Of a stretch of DNA of 51,360 nucleotides, positions 25,003 through 36,113 are shown piece by piece. Every line of letters begins with the position of its first letter. The first letter of the stretch is position 1. Made by a program: the position numbers and the translations under genes. Origin of the DNA: Pseudofrankia coriaricola (lineage in GTDB: Bacteria; Actinomycetota; Actinomycetes; Frankiales; Frankiaceae); the NCBI RefSeq assembly GCF_001854805.1, contig NZ_MBLO01000034.1:1-51360 (forward strand), given 5' to 3'. The notes below the pieces were generated by a model that saw only the letters and a list, made by a program, of their open reading frames with translations, was not told the origin of the DNA and did not search any database.

Positions 25003-25108
25003 GCCTCCGGGCGCGCGAGGCTCCGCCATCGTCGCGCGCCCTTTGGCTGTGACAGCTCTGGTGGCCTCCGGGCGCGCGAGGCTCCGCCATCGTCGCGCGC
25101 CCTTTGGC
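25003..25108. repeat. 45-bp direct repeat, two copies, each a hairpin
   Basis: Identical 45-bp copies at 25003-25047 and 25064-25108, 16 bp apart, starting GCCTCCGGGCGCGCGA. Within each, GGGCGCGCGA pairs with TCGCGCGCCC (10-bp stem, 13-nt loop). The position, just after comEC and before holA, suits tandem terminators; repeat duplication or a small mobile repeat is also possible. Confidence 0.85.
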
Positions 25109-25194
25109 CGGGCCGGCTGATGGCGACGCCCACGACGCGAACGGAACGACCGGCGCGCGGCGGGCGTGATCGGCCGGACCGGCCGCGGTGTGCC

Positions 25195-26193
25195 ATGCTC
25201 GGTGCCGTGCCGCCGACCGTCCCGCCGCTCGTCCTCGTCCAGGGAGACGAGGAGCTACTGGTCGCCCGGGCCGTGCGCGAGACGCTCGCCGCCGCCCGCG
25301 CCGCCGACCCGGAGCTGGAGGTGACCGACCGGGCGGCGGGCGAGTTCACCGAGTCCGACGTCGTCGACCTCGGCGCGTCCTCGCTGTTCGGCGGGCTGCG
25401 CGCCGTGGTCGTCCGCGCCGCCCAGGAACTCACCGACGAGCTGCGCGACGCGCTGATCGCCTACATCGCCCACCCGATGGACGACGTCATCCTCGTTGTC
25501 GTTCACAACGGCGCGGTCCGCAACCGTAAGATCGCCGACGCGATGAAGGCCGCGGGCGCCAGGATGATCGCGGTTTCGAAGATCACGCGGCCCCGGGAGC
25601 GGCACGACTTCGTCGTCGCCGAGGTGCGCCGCGCCGGCGGGAAGATCGCCGACGCCGCGGTCACCGCACTGCTCGACGCGGTCGGCAGCGACCTGCGCGA
25701 GATCGCGGCCGTCTGCGAGCAGCTGGTCGCCGACACCGACGGCCCGATCGACGAGGCCGCCGTCCACCGCTTCCACCGCGGCCGCGCCGAGGCCAGCGGC
25801 TTCGCCGTCGCCGACGCCGCCGTCGCCGGCGACCTGGCCGGCGCGCTCACTCTGCTGCGCCAGGCGCTCGAGACGGGGACCGCGGCGGTGCTCATCAGCA
25901 GCGCGGTCACGGGCGGCCTGCGCGACCTCACCAGGGTCGCGGGCGCCGGCGGCGGCTCCAAGTTCGACCTCGCCCGCGCGCTCGGCATGCCGGACTGGAA
26001 GGTCGAGCGCGCCCAGCGCACCGCCCGCGCCTGGTCGGACGAAGGCCTGGCCCGCGCCCTGCGTGCCGCCGCCACCGCCGACGCCGGCGTCAAGGGCGGC
26101 GCCGCCGACCCCGCCTACGCGCTGGAGACACTCATCCACACCGTCGTCGAAGCCCGCGGACGCCGCGGCCGTGCCAGCGCGGGTGCCCGATGA
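25195..26193 (+). CDS. holA: DNA polymerase III, delta subunit
   Basis: The 332-residue clamp-loader subunit that opens the beta sliding clamp. Matching features are the N-terminal VPPLVLVQGDEELLVARAVR, the ASSLFGGLRAVVVRAAQEL region, AVGSDLREIAAVCEQLV, FAVADAAVAGDLAGALTLLR and MPDWKVERAQRTARAW in the C-terminal collar domain. Gene order comEA-comEC-holA is typical in actinobacteria. ATG 25195 is used; GTG 25207 is an alternative, and neither has a strong ribosome site. The stop overlaps the next gene by four bases (ATGA). Confidence 0.88.
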   Translation: MLGAVPPTVPPLVLVQGDEELLVARAVRETLAAARAADPELEVTDRAAGEFTESDVVDLGASSLFGGLRAVVVRAAQELTDELRDALIAYIAHPMDDVILVVVHNGAVRNRKIADAMKAAGARMIAVSKITRPRERHDFVVAEVRRAGGKIADAAVTALLDAVGSDLREIAAVCEQLVADTDGPIDEAAVHRFHRGRAEASGFAVADAAVAGDLAGALTLLRQALETGTAAVLISSAVTGGLRDLTRVAGAGGGSKFDLARALGMPDWKVERAQRTARAWSDEGLARALRAAATADAGVKGGAADPAYALETLIHTVVEARGRRGRASAGAR

Positions 26194-26564
26194 CCGGCCG
26201 CCACGAGGCGGGCCGTCCCGGGCCCGGCCGGGAGGCCGGTCACCCGGCCCCCTCCGCCGACCGCCCGGTCTCCGCCGACCGCCCGAGCGCCACGGGCGCG
26301 AACGGCGCCGGTCCGAGCGACATCGGTCCGAGCGACATCGGCCCGGCCAGGGACGGCGAGGCGGGGCGGGAGCAGACCGGGTTCGGCTTCCGGATTCTGC
26401 CCGCCGGCTGGATGCGCGGCCTGCTGTTCACGGTGACGGCGGTCCTGACCGTCGTGATCGCGCTCTCGGACCTGACCAGCGCCTGGGTCCTGCTCGCTCT
26501 GCCGCTCGTCGTCGTGATCGCCGTCGCCTACCTCGAGACCCTCGACCGCATCACCCGCCCCTGA
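26190..26564 (+). CDS. Small two-helix membrane protein
   Basis: A 124-residue protein with a low-complexity N-terminus (contains the tandem GPSDIGPSDIGP, from a repeated 15-bp unit) and two membrane helices (about 77-93 and 97-115; LLFTVTAVLTVVIALSDLTS and LLALPLVVVIAVAYLETLDR). The ATG overlaps the holA stop, so translation is coupled. Family not firmly recognised and function unknown. Confidence 0.6.
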   Translation: MTGRHEAGRPGPGREAGHPAPSADRPVSADRPSATGANGAGPSDIGPSDIGPARDGEAGREQTGFGFRILPAGWMRGLLFTVTAVLTVVIALSDLTSAWVLLALPLVVVIAVAYLETLDRITRP

Positions 26565-26655
26565 CCGCCCCGCCGCCCGGCCGCGATCGGTGGATCTCTC
26601 CACCCAACTCACACAACCCAGCCACCGTCGGTGACGGCGCATCGGCGCAGCGCCC

Positions 26656-26693
26656 GGGGTCCCTGCCGGATCGGCGGAGCCGATCTGGGAGGT
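26656..26693. repeat. Dispersed hairpin repeat, family A, copy 1
   Basis: GGGGTCCCTGCCGGATCGGC followed by GGAGCCGATCTGGGAGGT. ATCGGC/GCCGAT form a stem, extended imperfectly by CCTGCC/GGGAGG. The same core recurs at 26769 and 32836. Confidence 0.8.
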
Positions 26694-26768
26694 CTGCCAG
26701 CCACGTCCTCAGCCCGGTCCAAGCCCTACCACCGCCATATGCCAGGGCCTGGCACCACGCGAGGAGCA

Positions 26769-26814
26769 GGGTCCCTGCCGGATCGGCGGAGCTTGCGTAG
26801 CCGATCTGGGAGGT
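26769..26814. repeat. Dispersed hairpin repeat, family A, copy 2
   Basis: Same ends as copy 1 (GTCCCTGCCGGATCGGCGGA ... CCGATCTGGGAGGT), but the loop is longer by about eight bases (CTTGCGTA). It begins 113 bp after the start of copy 1. Confidence 0.8.
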
Positions 26815-26878
26815 CAGGCTCAGCGCCCGACACGGGGCGAGCGCGTCCAGCGCCTCGCCCCGACAGGCCGTGCCCGGC

Positions 26879-26901
26879 GCCCGGGCGCTCCGCGCCCGGG
26901 C
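26879..26901 (-). terminator. lepA terminator hairpin
   Basis: GCCCGGGCG and CGCCCGGGC form a perfect 9-bp stem around CTCCG, 12 bases past the lepA stop on the minus strand. No U-tract. Confidence 0.6.
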
Positions 26902-26913
26902 CGCGGGACGGCC

Positions 26914-28758
<1,845 letters not shown>

Positions 28759-29291
28759 GCGGGCAGGTCTCGTTTCTGGATGGGCACGCCGACGGTTCGG
28801 GTGGGCGGGTCCGGCCCACGGCCCCGCCCCGCCGGCCGGCGGCGCCGGACGGTGGTCCGCCCGCGCAAGGTGCGGGCTCCTCTCCATCGTGCCAGGATCC
28901 CGGGCAAGGCTGGACCGCGCGCCACGCATGGCGTGGCCGGCGACACCTCCACGACACCCCGGCGGCCCTCCGGCGGCACGGGTAAAGGATCGTCATGCCC
29001 TGTCGACGTCAGCCCGGCATAACTGTTGGTCCTAGGTGCGGTAAGGTTGACCGCGCTGCATCGGGTCCACCGTGCGCCGCGCGAGCAGACACAGCACGGC
29101 TGACGTGGTGGGGCGATCGTGGCGGACGGGCGGTCGGCTGACCTGTGGTTAGCTGACGGCGCTTCAGGCCGCCATGGTCCGGCCCCGACCCGCGGTACAC
29201 GGCTCACGGGCGCCCGCCCGCGGGCACGGCACCCTGGATGCGGCACCCAGACCGAAGATCTAGTCCCGACTCGACGACGAGGTTTCTCCGC
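28759..29291. other. 533-bp divergent region between lepA and rpsT
   Basis: Promoters for both genes must lie here. A plausible -10 (TAAGGT at 29042) for the rpsT direction is seen without a good -35. GCTGAC occurs three times (29099, 29137, 29152) with no clear meaning. No coding sequence is supported. Confidence 0.4.
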
Positions 29292-29561
29292 GTGGCCAAC
29301 ATCAAGTCGCAGATCAAGCGTATTCGCACCAACGAGCAGGCGCGGCTGCGCAACAAGGCCGTGAAGTCCGAACTGAAGACCGTGGTGCGCCGTTTCCGTG
29401 AGGCCGCCGACGCCGGTGACGTCGAGACCGCTACCGAGTCGCTGAAGATCGCCTCTCGCAAGCTCGACAAGGCCGTCAGCAGGGGCGTCATCCACGCCAA
29501 CCAGGCCGCCAACCGCAAGTCGGCGATGGCCAAGCAGCACGCGAGCCTCACCAGCTCCTGA
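29292..29561 (+). CDS. rpsT: 30S ribosomal protein S20
   Basis: The 89-residue basic protein is a complete bS20: [20 protein letters not shown] at the start, [14 protein letters not shown], and the terminal [17 protein letters not shown]. It binds 16S rRNA in the body of the small subunit. The GTG start follows the family N-terminus and a GACGAGG site. Monocistronic with its own terminator. Confidence 0.97.
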   Translation: MANIKSQIKRIRTNEQARLRNKAVKSELKTVVRRFREAADAGDVETATESLKIASRKLDKAVSRGVIHANQAANRKSAMAKQHASLTSS

Positions 29562-29587
29562 ACCGGCTCCCATACCGGAAGTCGGCG

Positions 29588-29619
29588 AAAAGCCGGGACG
29601 CATCCGCGTCCCGGCTTTT
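29588..29619 (+). terminator. rpsT intrinsic terminator
   Basis: A perfect 14-bp stem (AAAAGCCGGGACGC 29588-29601 with GCGTCCCGGCTTTT 29606-29619), loop ATCC, ending in TTTT. It is the clearest Rho-independent terminator in the window, 27 bases after the stop, and its A-tract makes it potentially bidirectional. Confidence 0.9.
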
Positions 29620-29712
29620 GCTGTGCCCGCGGTTGGTGCTGTGGCCGCGGTTGGTGCTGTGCGCCGCTTCGCAATCGCCCTGGGCGAGCCGTCCGCGTCG
29701 CGCTGGCGTTGG

Positions 29713-29907
29713 TTAGAGCTCGGCCACCGGCGACGCGAGGGGGGCGGGGACGGCCAGCGGGAGCCGGATGGGCTGGGTGACCGGCTCCTCGGCCCAGGGG
29801 TAGGAGACGGCGCCGGAGCGGTACTCGGTAGTCCGCGGCGGCAGCAGCGCCAGGCCCTCCTCCAACAGGTCCGCCTCGATGGGGAGATCCATGACGTCTT
29901 CGTCCAT
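29713..29907 (-). CDS. Small hypothetical protein
   Basis: A 64-residue acidic protein (MDEDVMDLPIEADLLEEGLA ... Pro-rich tail) preceded by GGAAGGAT eight to ten bases upstream of ATG 29907. No membrane helix or motif is seen. Its composition and ribosome site support a real gene, but the family is not recognised. It is convergent to rpsT and ends in a TAA. Confidence 0.5.
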   Translation of the reverse strand: MDEDVMDLPIEADLLEEGLALLPPRTTEYRSGAVSYPWAEEPVTQPIRLPLAVPAPLASPVAEL

Positions 29908-30119
29908 ATGTCCGATCCTTCCGCACAGATCGCGACAAAGCCACGACGACACGCCCATCATGGCTGCAACGCACGCCAACCGCGGGTAAACATTCGGCGA
30001 TGGGGTGGCGGGCTCACGCCCGCGCCAGTCGGTAAGACCACGCGGAACCTACAGGAACCGTGCCTATTACGTGGATTGGGGAAGCGGGACACCCCGGCGG
30101 CGGGCGCACACTGGAGGAC

Positions 30120-31346
30120 ATGTCCGCCAAGCCGCCCGAGGGCCAGACCCCACCGGCCGACGGGACGCTGCCGGCCGCGGCGCTCGCAGAGCTCCCTCGG
30201 CATGCGTTCGGGATCTACATCCACGTGCCGTACTGCGCGACCCGCTGCGGATACTGCGACTTCAACACCTACACCGCCGCCGAGCTCGGCGGCGGCGCGA
30301 GCGCCGCGACCTTCGCCACCACCGCGTCCGCCGAGATCCGGTTGGCCGCACAGCGGCTCGGCCCCGACGCGCCGGCGGTGGACACGGTGTTCTTCGGCGG
30401 CGGGACCCCGACGCTGCTGCCCCCGGCGGACCTCGCCGCGCTGGTCTGCGCCGTCGACGACGCGTTCGGCATGCGCCCCGGCGCCGAGGTCACGACCGAG
30501 GCCAACCCCGAGTCGGTCGACGCGGCCGCGCTGGAGCAGCTGCGCGCCGCGGGCCTCACCCGGATCTCGTTCGGGATGCAGAGCGCCCGGCCGCACGTGC
30601 TCGCCACCCTCGACCGCCAGCACACCCCCGGCCGGCTGCCCGACGTCGTCGGCTGGGCGCGCAAGGCCGGCTTCGAGCAGGTCAGCGTCGACCTGATCTA
30701 CGGCGCGCCGGGGGAGTCGGAACGGGACTGGGCGGCGAGCCTCGCGGCGGCGGTCGAGCTCACCCCCGATCATGTCAGCGCCTACGCGCTCACCGTCGAG
30801 GAAGGCACGAAGCTCGCCCGCCGCGTCCGTCGCGGCGAGCTGCTCGAGCCCGACGACGACCTGCTCGCCGACCGCTACATCCAGGCGGACGAGACCCTCC
30901 AGGCCGCCGGCCTCGCCGCCTACGAGGTGAGCAACTGGGCCAGCGGGCCGGACGCCTGGTGCCGGCACAACCTGGGCTACTGGCGCGGCGCGACCTGGTG
31001 GGGGATCGGCCCGGGGGCGCACAGCCACGTCGGCGGCGTGCGCTGGTGGAACGTCCGTCACCCGACCGAGTACACCCAGCGCCTGCGCGCGGGCCAGAGC
31101 CCCGCCCAGGCCCGCGAGACCGTCTCCCCGGGCGACCGCCACGTCGAGCGGGTGATGCTCGGGGTGCGCCTGGCCGAGGGCCTGCCGGTCGGCGAGCTCG
31201 CCCCTGGCGAGCTCGCCGCCGTCGACGGCCTGGTCGCCTCCGGCCTGGTCGACCCCGCGGGCCTCGCCGCCGGCCGGATCAGCCTGACCAGGCAGGGCCG
31301 GCTGCTGACCGACACCGTCGTACGCGCCCTCCTGCCCGATCTCTGA
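30120..31346 (+). CDS. hemW: Heme chaperone HemW (radical SAM, HemN-like)
   Basis: The 408-residue protein has the radical-SAM cluster motif CX3CX2C (Cys39, Cys43, Cys46 in VPYCATRCGYCDFNTY), then FFGGGTPTLLP, EANPESVD, ISFGMQS and the HemN C-terminal domain. HemW delivers heme to respiratory proteins; it lacks the coproporphyrinogen-oxidase activity of HemN, and the CX3CX2C followed by D rather than C-x-C supports HemW. ATG 30120 has GGAGG only two bases upstream; GTG 30060 is an alternative. Gene order rpsT-hemW-hrcA-dnaJ is conserved. Confidence 0.92.
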   Translation: MSAKPPEGQTPPADGTLPAAALAELPRHAFGIYIHVPYCATRCGYCDFNTYTAAELGGGASAATFATTASAEIRLAAQRLGPDAPAVDTVFFGGGTPTLLPPADLAALVCAVDDAFGMRPGAEVTTEANPESVDAAALEQLRAAGLTRISFGMQSARPHVLATLDRQHTPGRLPDVVGWARKAGFEQVSVDLIYGAPGESERDWAASLAAAVELTPDHVSAYALTVEEGTKLARRVRRGELLEPDDDLLADRYIQADETLQAAGLAAYEVSNWASGPDAWCRHNLGYWRGATWWGIGPGAHSHVGGVRWWNVRHPTEYTQRLRAGQSPAQARETVSPGDRHVERVMLGVRLAEGLPVGELAPGELAAVDGLVASGLVDPAGLAAGRISLTRQGRLLTDTVVRALLPDL

Positions 31347-31349
31347 CAG

Positions 31350-31367
31350 GCGCGGCTGCTGCCGCGC
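31350..31367 (+). terminator. Short hairpin after hemW
   Basis: GCGCGGC/GCCGCGC around TGCT, beginning four bases past the hemW stop. Seven pairs and no U-tract; it may separate hemW from the CIRCE-controlled hrcA transcript. Confidence 0.4.
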
Positions 31368-31387
31368 GCCAGCCGCCGGTTGCCGGT

Positions 31388-31419
31388 TAGACTTGGCACT
31401 CACGGCGATGGAGTGCCAG
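31388..31419 (+). promoter_or_regulatory. hrcA promoter -10 and CIRCE operator
   Basis: TTGGCACTC (31393-31401), nine spacer bases and GAGTGCCAG (31411-31419) match the CIRCE consensus TTAGCACTC-N9-GAGTGCTAA with one changed base per arm, keeping the dyad perfect (the changes are compensatory apart from the outermost base pair). TAGACT (31388-31393) abuts it as a -10 box, so bound HrcA would block transcription. This implies autoregulation of hrcA-dnaJ by HrcA, released on heat shock. Confidence 0.85.
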
Positions 31420-31730
31420 GTGGGTCGAGGTCAAATGGGTTGATCTGGCCACTCGTCGGGCCCGACATGCGCACCATGGACTATGCGAACAAAGACGGCG
31501 CGGACGACCAGGGTGCGCAGCGGCGCGGTCACCGGTCCCGGCGGGCATCGTCCCGCCGGCCACTGGCCGGCCCGGGTGGGGCTCGCGAGGCCGCGCCGCG
31601 TCGTCGCCGTCAGCCGGCCGGTGGCTGGCCGTGGCTCGACGGCGGAGGGGGCGCGTTGATCCCGCGCTCCGGCCGCCATGGCACCGGAGGCGGCCAGGGC
31701 CGCCGTGGCCCGGCGGATCTCGCCGGGTAC

Positions 31731-32789
31731 ATGGTGTCCGGTCCGGTGGTCACCGAGGGGGTGCGTGACGTGCTCGAGGAACGCCGCCTGGAAGTGCTGC
31801 GGGCGATCGTCGAGGACTTCGTGATCGGCAACGAGCCGGTCGGCTCCAAGGCACTCGCTGAGCGGCACGCGCTCGGGGTCTCACCGGCTACTGTCCGTAA
31901 CGACATGGCCGCCCTCGAGGAGGACGGCTACATCACCCAGCCGCACACCAGCGCGGGCCGCATCCCGACGGACAAGGGCTACCGGCTGTTCGTCGACCGG
32001 CTCTCCGGCGTCAGGCCGCTGTCGCGGGCGGAGCGGCGGGCCATCCAGAGCTTCCTCGAGGGCGCCGTCGACCTTGACGACGTGGTGCGCCGCTCGGTCC
32101 GGCTGCTCGCCCAGCTGACCCGGCAGGTCGCCGTCGTGCAGTACCCGTCGCTGACCACCAGCCGGGTACGCCACATCGAGGTTGTCCAGATCAGCCCCGG
32201 CCGGCTGCTGATCGTCCTGATCACCGACGCGGCCCGGGTGGAGCAGCGGGTCGTCGACGTCGCCGAGCCGATCGACGAGGACACGGTCGCCGAGCTGCGC
32301 ACCGTGCTCAACCGCGCACTCGGCGGACGCCGGCTCGCTGACGCCGCCGAGGCCGCCGCCGTCCTGCCGGACGAGGCGGGCCCGGGCCTTCGCACGCAGC
32401 TCACGGCACTCGCCACGGTCCTCATCGAGACGCTGGTCGAGCGGCAGGAGGAGCGGATCGCGCTCGCGGGAACGGCGAACCTGACCCGTTCGGCGCTGGA
32501 CTTCTCCGACTCGCTGCGGGCGATCCTCGAGGCGCTCGAGGAGCAGGTCGTCCTGCTCAAGCTGATCGGCTGGGCTCGCGAGCCAGGTACCGTTACGGTA
32601 CGCATCGGCCGTGAAACCGATGTTGACGCGCTGCGGTCCACCGCCGTCGTCGCGACCGGCTACGGCCGTGGCGCGGCGGCGCTCGGCGGCATGGGGGTGG
32701 TCGGTCCGATGCGGATGGACTACCCGGGGACAATGTCGGCGGTCTGGGCCGTTGCCAACTATGTGGGTGAACTCCTGGGTGCCGACTAG
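31731..32789 (+). CDS. hrcA: Heat-inducible transcription repressor HrcA
   Basis: The 352-residue repressor of CIRCE. Its winged-helix DNA-binding N-terminus reads [40 protein letters not shown] and [16 protein letters not shown]; a GAF-like middle and dimerisation region follow, ending in [23 protein letters not shown] 31731 is used. Homologues often begin at the later GTG ([12 protein letters not shown]), which has GAGGGG upstream; the frame also opens from 31380 with a low-complexity Arg/Gly-rich stretch after ATG 31467. The start is therefore unsettled. The CIRCE dyad lies about 310 bp before this start. dnaJ follows after a repeat-bearing gap. Confidence 0.92.
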   Translation: MVSGPVVTEGVRDVLEERRLEVLRAIVEDFVIGNEPVGSKALAERHALGVSPATVRNDMAALEEDGYITQPHTSAGRIPTDKGYRLFVDRLSGVRPLSRAERRAIQSFLEGAVDLDDVVRRSVRLLAQLTRQVAVVQYPSLTTSRVRHIEVVQISPGRLLIVLITDAARVEQRVVDVAEPIDEDTVAELRTVLNRALGGRRLADAAEAAAVLPDEAGPGLRTQLTALATVLIETLVERQEERIALAGTANLTRSALDFSDSLRAILEALEEQVVLLKLIGWAREPGTVTVRIGRETDVDALRSTAVVATGYGRGAAALGGMGVVGPMRMDYPGTMSAVWAVANYVGELLGAD

Positions 32790-32800
32790 CGGGTCAGCGG

Positions 32801-32830
32801 GGGTGCGAGAATGATCTTCCTTCGCACGCC
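32801..32830. repeat. Dispersed hairpin repeat, family B, copy 1
   Basis: GGGTGCGAGAATGATCTTCC then TTCGCACGCC, with GTGCGA/TCGCAC arms. The AATGATCTTCCTTCGCAC core recurs at 49450-49482. Confidence 0.8.
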
Positions 32831-32835
32831 TGGCC

Positions 32836-32871
32836 GGGGTTCCTGCCGGATCGCGAAGCGATCTGGGAGGT
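32836..32871. repeat. Dispersed hairpin repeat, family A, copy 3
   Basis: GGGGTTCCTGCCGGATCGCG followed by AAGCGATCTGGGAGGT. It has the same ends as the copies at 26656 and 26769, but the stem has co-varied to ATCGC/GCGAT, which supports selection for the hairpin. It sits directly after family-B copy 1 in the hrcA-dnaJ gap. Confidence 0.8.
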
Positions 32872-32925
32872 CCGGTTGTCACCGGGATCGCGAAAGGGTC
32901 GTGACTTCTAGCGGTGGGCTTCTAA

Positions 32926-34065
32926 ATGGCAGTGGACTACTACGCGGTGCTGGGCGTCTCCCGTGAGGCGACCGGGGACGAGATCAAGCGGGCGTACCGC
33001 AAGCTCGCCCGGGAGCTCCATCCCGACATCAACCCGGACCCGGAAGCGCAGCAGCGGTTCAAGACCGTGACCGCCGCGTACGAGGTGCTCTCCGACCCGG
33101 AGAAGCGCCAGATCGTCGACCTCGGCGGCGACCCGCTCGCCCCGGGCGGCGGCGCCGGAGCCGGCTCGCCGTTCGGCCCAGGGTTCGGCGGCCTCGGCGA
33201 CATCATGGACGCCTTCTTCGGGGGCGGCGCGAGCCGCGGGCCGCGCTCCCGAGTCCGCCGCGGCAACGACGCGCTGCTGCGGATCGACCTGGACCTCGCC
33301 GAGACCGCGTTCGGGACCAACCGCGACATCATGGTCGACACCGCGGTCGTCTGCGAGGTCTGCATCGGCTCCGGCGCCGCCCCCGGCACCGCGCCGATCA
33401 CCTGCCAGACCTGCGGTGGACGGGGCGAGATCCAGCAGGTCACCCGCTCGTTCCTCGGGCAGATGGTGACCTCGCGGCCGTGCACGCGCTGCTCGGGGAC
33501 GGGCACCGTCATCGAGCACCCCTGCCGCGAATGCGCCGGCGACGGGCGGGTGCGCAAGCGCCGCACCCTCACCGTCAAGATCCCGGCCGGCATCGGGGAC
33601 GGCATGCGCATCCGCCTGTCCGGCGAGGGGGAGGTCGGCCCCGGCGGCGGCCCGGCGGGTGACCTCTACGTCGAGGTCTCCGAGCGGGTGCACCCGGTCT
33701 TCACCCGGGAGGGCGACGACCTGCACTGCGAGCTGCGGCTGCCGATGACCGCCGCGGCGCTCGGCACGTCTGCGACGATCGAGACGCTGGACGGCACCGA
33801 GACGATCACCTTCAAGGCGGGCACCCAGCCTGGCGAGGTGGTCCGGCTGTCCGGGCGGGGCGTGCCGCACCTGCGCGGCGTCGGCCGCGGCCACCTGCAC
33901 GTCCACGTCCTGGTCGAGACGCCGATCAAGCTCGACGCCGAGCAGGAGCGGCTGATGCGCGAGCTGTCCCGGCTGCGCGCCGAGGAGCAGCCGACGGTCG
34001 TCAGCGCCGCCACGGCGCCCACGGGCCTGTTCAACCGCCGCCGCGGCGGCCGCCGCAAGACTTGA
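32926..34065 (+). CDS. dnaJ: Chaperone DnaJ (type I)
   Basis: The 379-residue co-chaperone of DnaK. The J domain (1-70) has HPD (32-34); a Gly-rich segment follows (about 74-110). The zinc domain has four CxxCxGxG motifs ([32 protein letters not shown]), and the C-terminal substrate-binding domains are complete. This is the HrcA-linked DnaJ2-type gene of actinobacteria, separate from the dnaK operon. Its stop overlaps the TTG start of rsmE by four bases. Confidence 0.96.
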   Translation: MAVDYYAVLGVSREATGDEIKRAYRKLARELHPDINPDPEAQQRFKTVTAAYEVLSDPEKRQIVDLGGDPLAPGGGAGAGSPFGPGFGGLGDIMDAFFGGGASRGPRSRVRRGNDALLRIDLDLAETAFGTNRDIMVDTAVVCEVCIGSGAAPGTAPITCQTCGGRGEIQQVTRSFLGQMVTSRPCTRCSGTGTVIEHPCRECAGDGRVRKRRTLTVKIPAGIGDGMRIRLSGEGEVGPGGGPAGDLYVEVSERVHPVFTREGDDLHCELRLPMTAAALGTSATIETLDGTETITFKAGTQPGEVVRLSGRGVPHLRGVGRGHLHVHVLVETPIKLDAEQERLMRELSRLRAEEQPTVVSAATAPTGLFNRRRGGRRKT

Positions 34066-34814
34066 CGACCACCCCGGTCTTCCACCTGGCGTCGCTGCCC
34101 GCCGTCGACGTGCTCACGCTCGATGGACCGGAGGGGCGGCACGCGGCGACGGTTCGGCGGCTGCGGGTGGGGGAGCGGCTCGACGTCACCGACGGCGCGG
34201 GCGGCCTGGCGCATTGCGAGGTCGCCGCCGTCCGCCGGGACGAGCTCGACTGCCGGGTGCTGGGCCGGGCGCACGTTCCCGAGCCGACGCCCCGGATCGT
34301 CGTGGTCCAGGCCCTGGCCAAGGGAGAGCGCGGCGAGCTCGCCGTCGAGATGCTCACCGAGGCGGGCGTGGACGAGATCGTGCCCTGGCCGGCGGCCCGT
34401 AGCGTCGTGCGCTGGGAGGGCGAGCGCGGCGCGCGCGCGAGGGCACGCTGGGTGGCCACCGCCGCCGAGGCGGCCAAGCAGTCCCGCCGGGCACGCTGGC
34501 CGGTCGTCGCCGAGCCCGCCCGCACCACCACCGTGCGCGACCGGCTCGCCACCGCCGGCCTCGCCCTGGTGCTACACGAGACGGCGACGGTTCCGCTGGC
34601 CGCCCTGCCCGGCCGGCACGAGCCGTGGCCGCCCCGCGGCGAGATCGCGCTGGTCGTCGGGCCCGAGGGCGGGATCGCCGACGAGGAGCTCGCCGTCTTC
34701 GAGAAGGCCGGCGCGACGGCCGTGCGGCTCGGCCCGACCGTGCTGCGCACGTCGACGGCCGGCGTCGCCGCCGCCGCCGTGCTGCTCGCGGCCACCGGTC
34801 GCTGGGACGGCTAG
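34062..34814 (+). CDS. rsmE: 16S rRNA (uracil-1498-N3)-methyltransferase RsmE
   Basis: The 250-residue SPOUT methyltransferase methylates U1498 in the 16S decoding region. An N-terminal PUA-like part ([22 protein letters not shown]) precedes the knotted C-terminal domain with [32 protein letters not shown] and [17 protein letters not shown]. The TTG start at 34062 overlaps the dnaJ stop (TTGA), giving a coupled pair. Confidence 0.93.
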   Translation: MTTTPVFHLASLPAVDVLTLDGPEGRHAATVRRLRVGERLDVTDGAGGLAHCEVAAVRRDELDCRVLGRAHVPEPTPRIVVVQALAKGERGELAVEMLTEAGVDEIVPWPAARSVVRWEGERGARARARWVATAAEAAKQSRRARWPVVAEPARTTTVRDRLATAGLALVLHETATVPLAALPGRHEPWPPRGEIALVVGPEGGIADEELAVFEKAGATAVRLGPTVLRTSTAGVAAAAVLLAATGRWDG

Positions 34815-34943
34815 ACTCGACCTGGAAGTTCGTAACGTGTTGTCCGTGCGCGCCTCGAGACCGAGACACGCGCCATGTGAGTACTACGCAGCCAGTCCTA
34901 CGCAGCCAGCCCCGCGCCCGACGAGACGCATGACCGACGAGAG

Positions 34944-36044
34944 GTGTCCCGGCCCGCCGTGGCCGTCCTCATGCCCGAATCCGCCACCACCACCGGCGCC
35001 ACGTCGCAGAGCGCCCAGACGGTCACCCGCTTCGTGGTGCCCGGCCCGCACAACATGGTCAGCCTGCTGGGCCACCAGGACGAGCTCCTGCGGGTCATCG
35101 AGCAGGCCCTCCATTCCGACATCCACGTCCGCGGCAACGAGATCACCATCACCGGGGAGCGGGCGGAGAACGACCTCGCCGTCCGCCTGTTCACCGAGCT
35201 GTCCGCGCTGCTGGACGCCGGCACGGTGCTCACCGCCCAGCACATCGACCACTCCCTGGCGATGCTGCGCAGCGGCGACGAGCGCCCGGCCGAGGTGCTC
35301 ACCCTCAACATCCTGTCCAGCCGCGGCCGGACGATCCGCCCGAAGACGCTGAACCAGAAGCGCTACGTGGACGCGATCGACGCGCACACGGTCGTGTTCG
35401 GCATCGGCCCGGCGGGCACCGGCAAGACGTACCTGGCGATGGCCAAGGCGGTGCAGTACCTGCAGGCCAAGAAGGTCAACCGGATCATCCTGACCCGGCC
35501 GGCCGTCGAGGCGGGGGAGCGGCTCGGCTTCCTGCCGGGCACCCTCTACGAGAAGATCGACCCCTACCTGCGCCCGCTCTACGACGCGCTGCACGACATG
35601 GTCGACCCCGACTCGATCCCCCGGCTGATCCAGAGCGGCACGATCGAGGTCGCGCCACTGGCCTACATGCGCGGCCGGACGCTCAACGACGCGTTCATCC
35701 TCCTCGACGAGGCGCAGAACACCTCGCCCGAGCAGATGAAGATGTTCCTGACGCGGCTCGGCTTCGGCGCCAAGATCGTCGTCACGGGCGACATCACCCA
35801 GGTCGACCTGCCGTCGGGCACCCGCAGCGGGCTGCGCGTGGTCCGGGAGATCCTCGACGGCATCGAGGACGTGCACTTCGCGAACCTGACCAGCACCGAC
35901 GTGGTCCGCCACCGGCTCGTCAGCGAGATCGTCGACGCGTACTCGCGCTGGGACGCGGCCGGCGGGGGCGAGGCTCCGGTGGCGCCACCCGGTTCCCCGC
36001 GCCCTCGCCCCACGGCCAGGGCCGCCCGCGGGGACCGCCGGTGA
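34944..36044 (+). CDS. phoH: PhoH-like ATPase
   Basis: A 366-residue PhoH protein: an N-terminal KH-like segment (about 40-110), then a P-loop ATPase with Walker A GPAGTGKT (155-162) and Walker B ILLDEAQN, plus NRIILTRPAVEAGERLGFLP and VVTGDITQVDLP. PhoH proteins next to ybeY are linked to RNA metabolism. GTG 34944 is used; ATG 34971 is an alternative. The Pro/Arg-rich tail is disordered. Gene order dnaJ-rsmE-phoH-ybeY is strongly conserved. Confidence 0.93.
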   Translation: MSRPAVAVLMPESATTTGATSQSAQTVTRFVVPGPHNMVSLLGHQDELLRVIEQALHSDIHVRGNEITITGERAENDLAVRLFTELSALLDAGTVLTAQHIDHSLAMLRSGDERPAEVLTLNILSSRGRTIRPKTLNQKRYVDAIDAHTVVFGIGPAGTGKTYLAMAKAVQYLQAKKVNRIILTRPAVEAGERLGFLPGTLYEKIDPYLRPLYDALHDMVDPDSIPRLIQSGTIEVAPLAYMRGRTLNDAFILLDEAQNTSPEQMKMFLTRLGFGAKIVVTGDITQVDLPSGTRSGLRVVREILDGIEDVHFANLTSTDVVRHRLVSEIVDAYSRWDAAGGGEAPVAPPGSPRPRPTARAARGDRR

Positions 36045-36113
36045 CGGCGGCCGCCGGTGGTACCGGCGGCGCCGCGGGCGCCGGCGCGAACGCTGTTTAG
36101 GAGAGACACCGAC

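Larger units (their letters stand above)
26565..26913. other. 349-bp convergent gap filled with hairpin repeats
   Basis: Between holA's partner gene and lepA. It holds two copies of a dispersed repeat (26656-26693, 26769-26814), a palindrome TGCCAGG-G-CCTGGCA (26740-26754) between them, and the lepA terminator (26879-26901). No coding sequence is seen. Confidence 0.7.
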
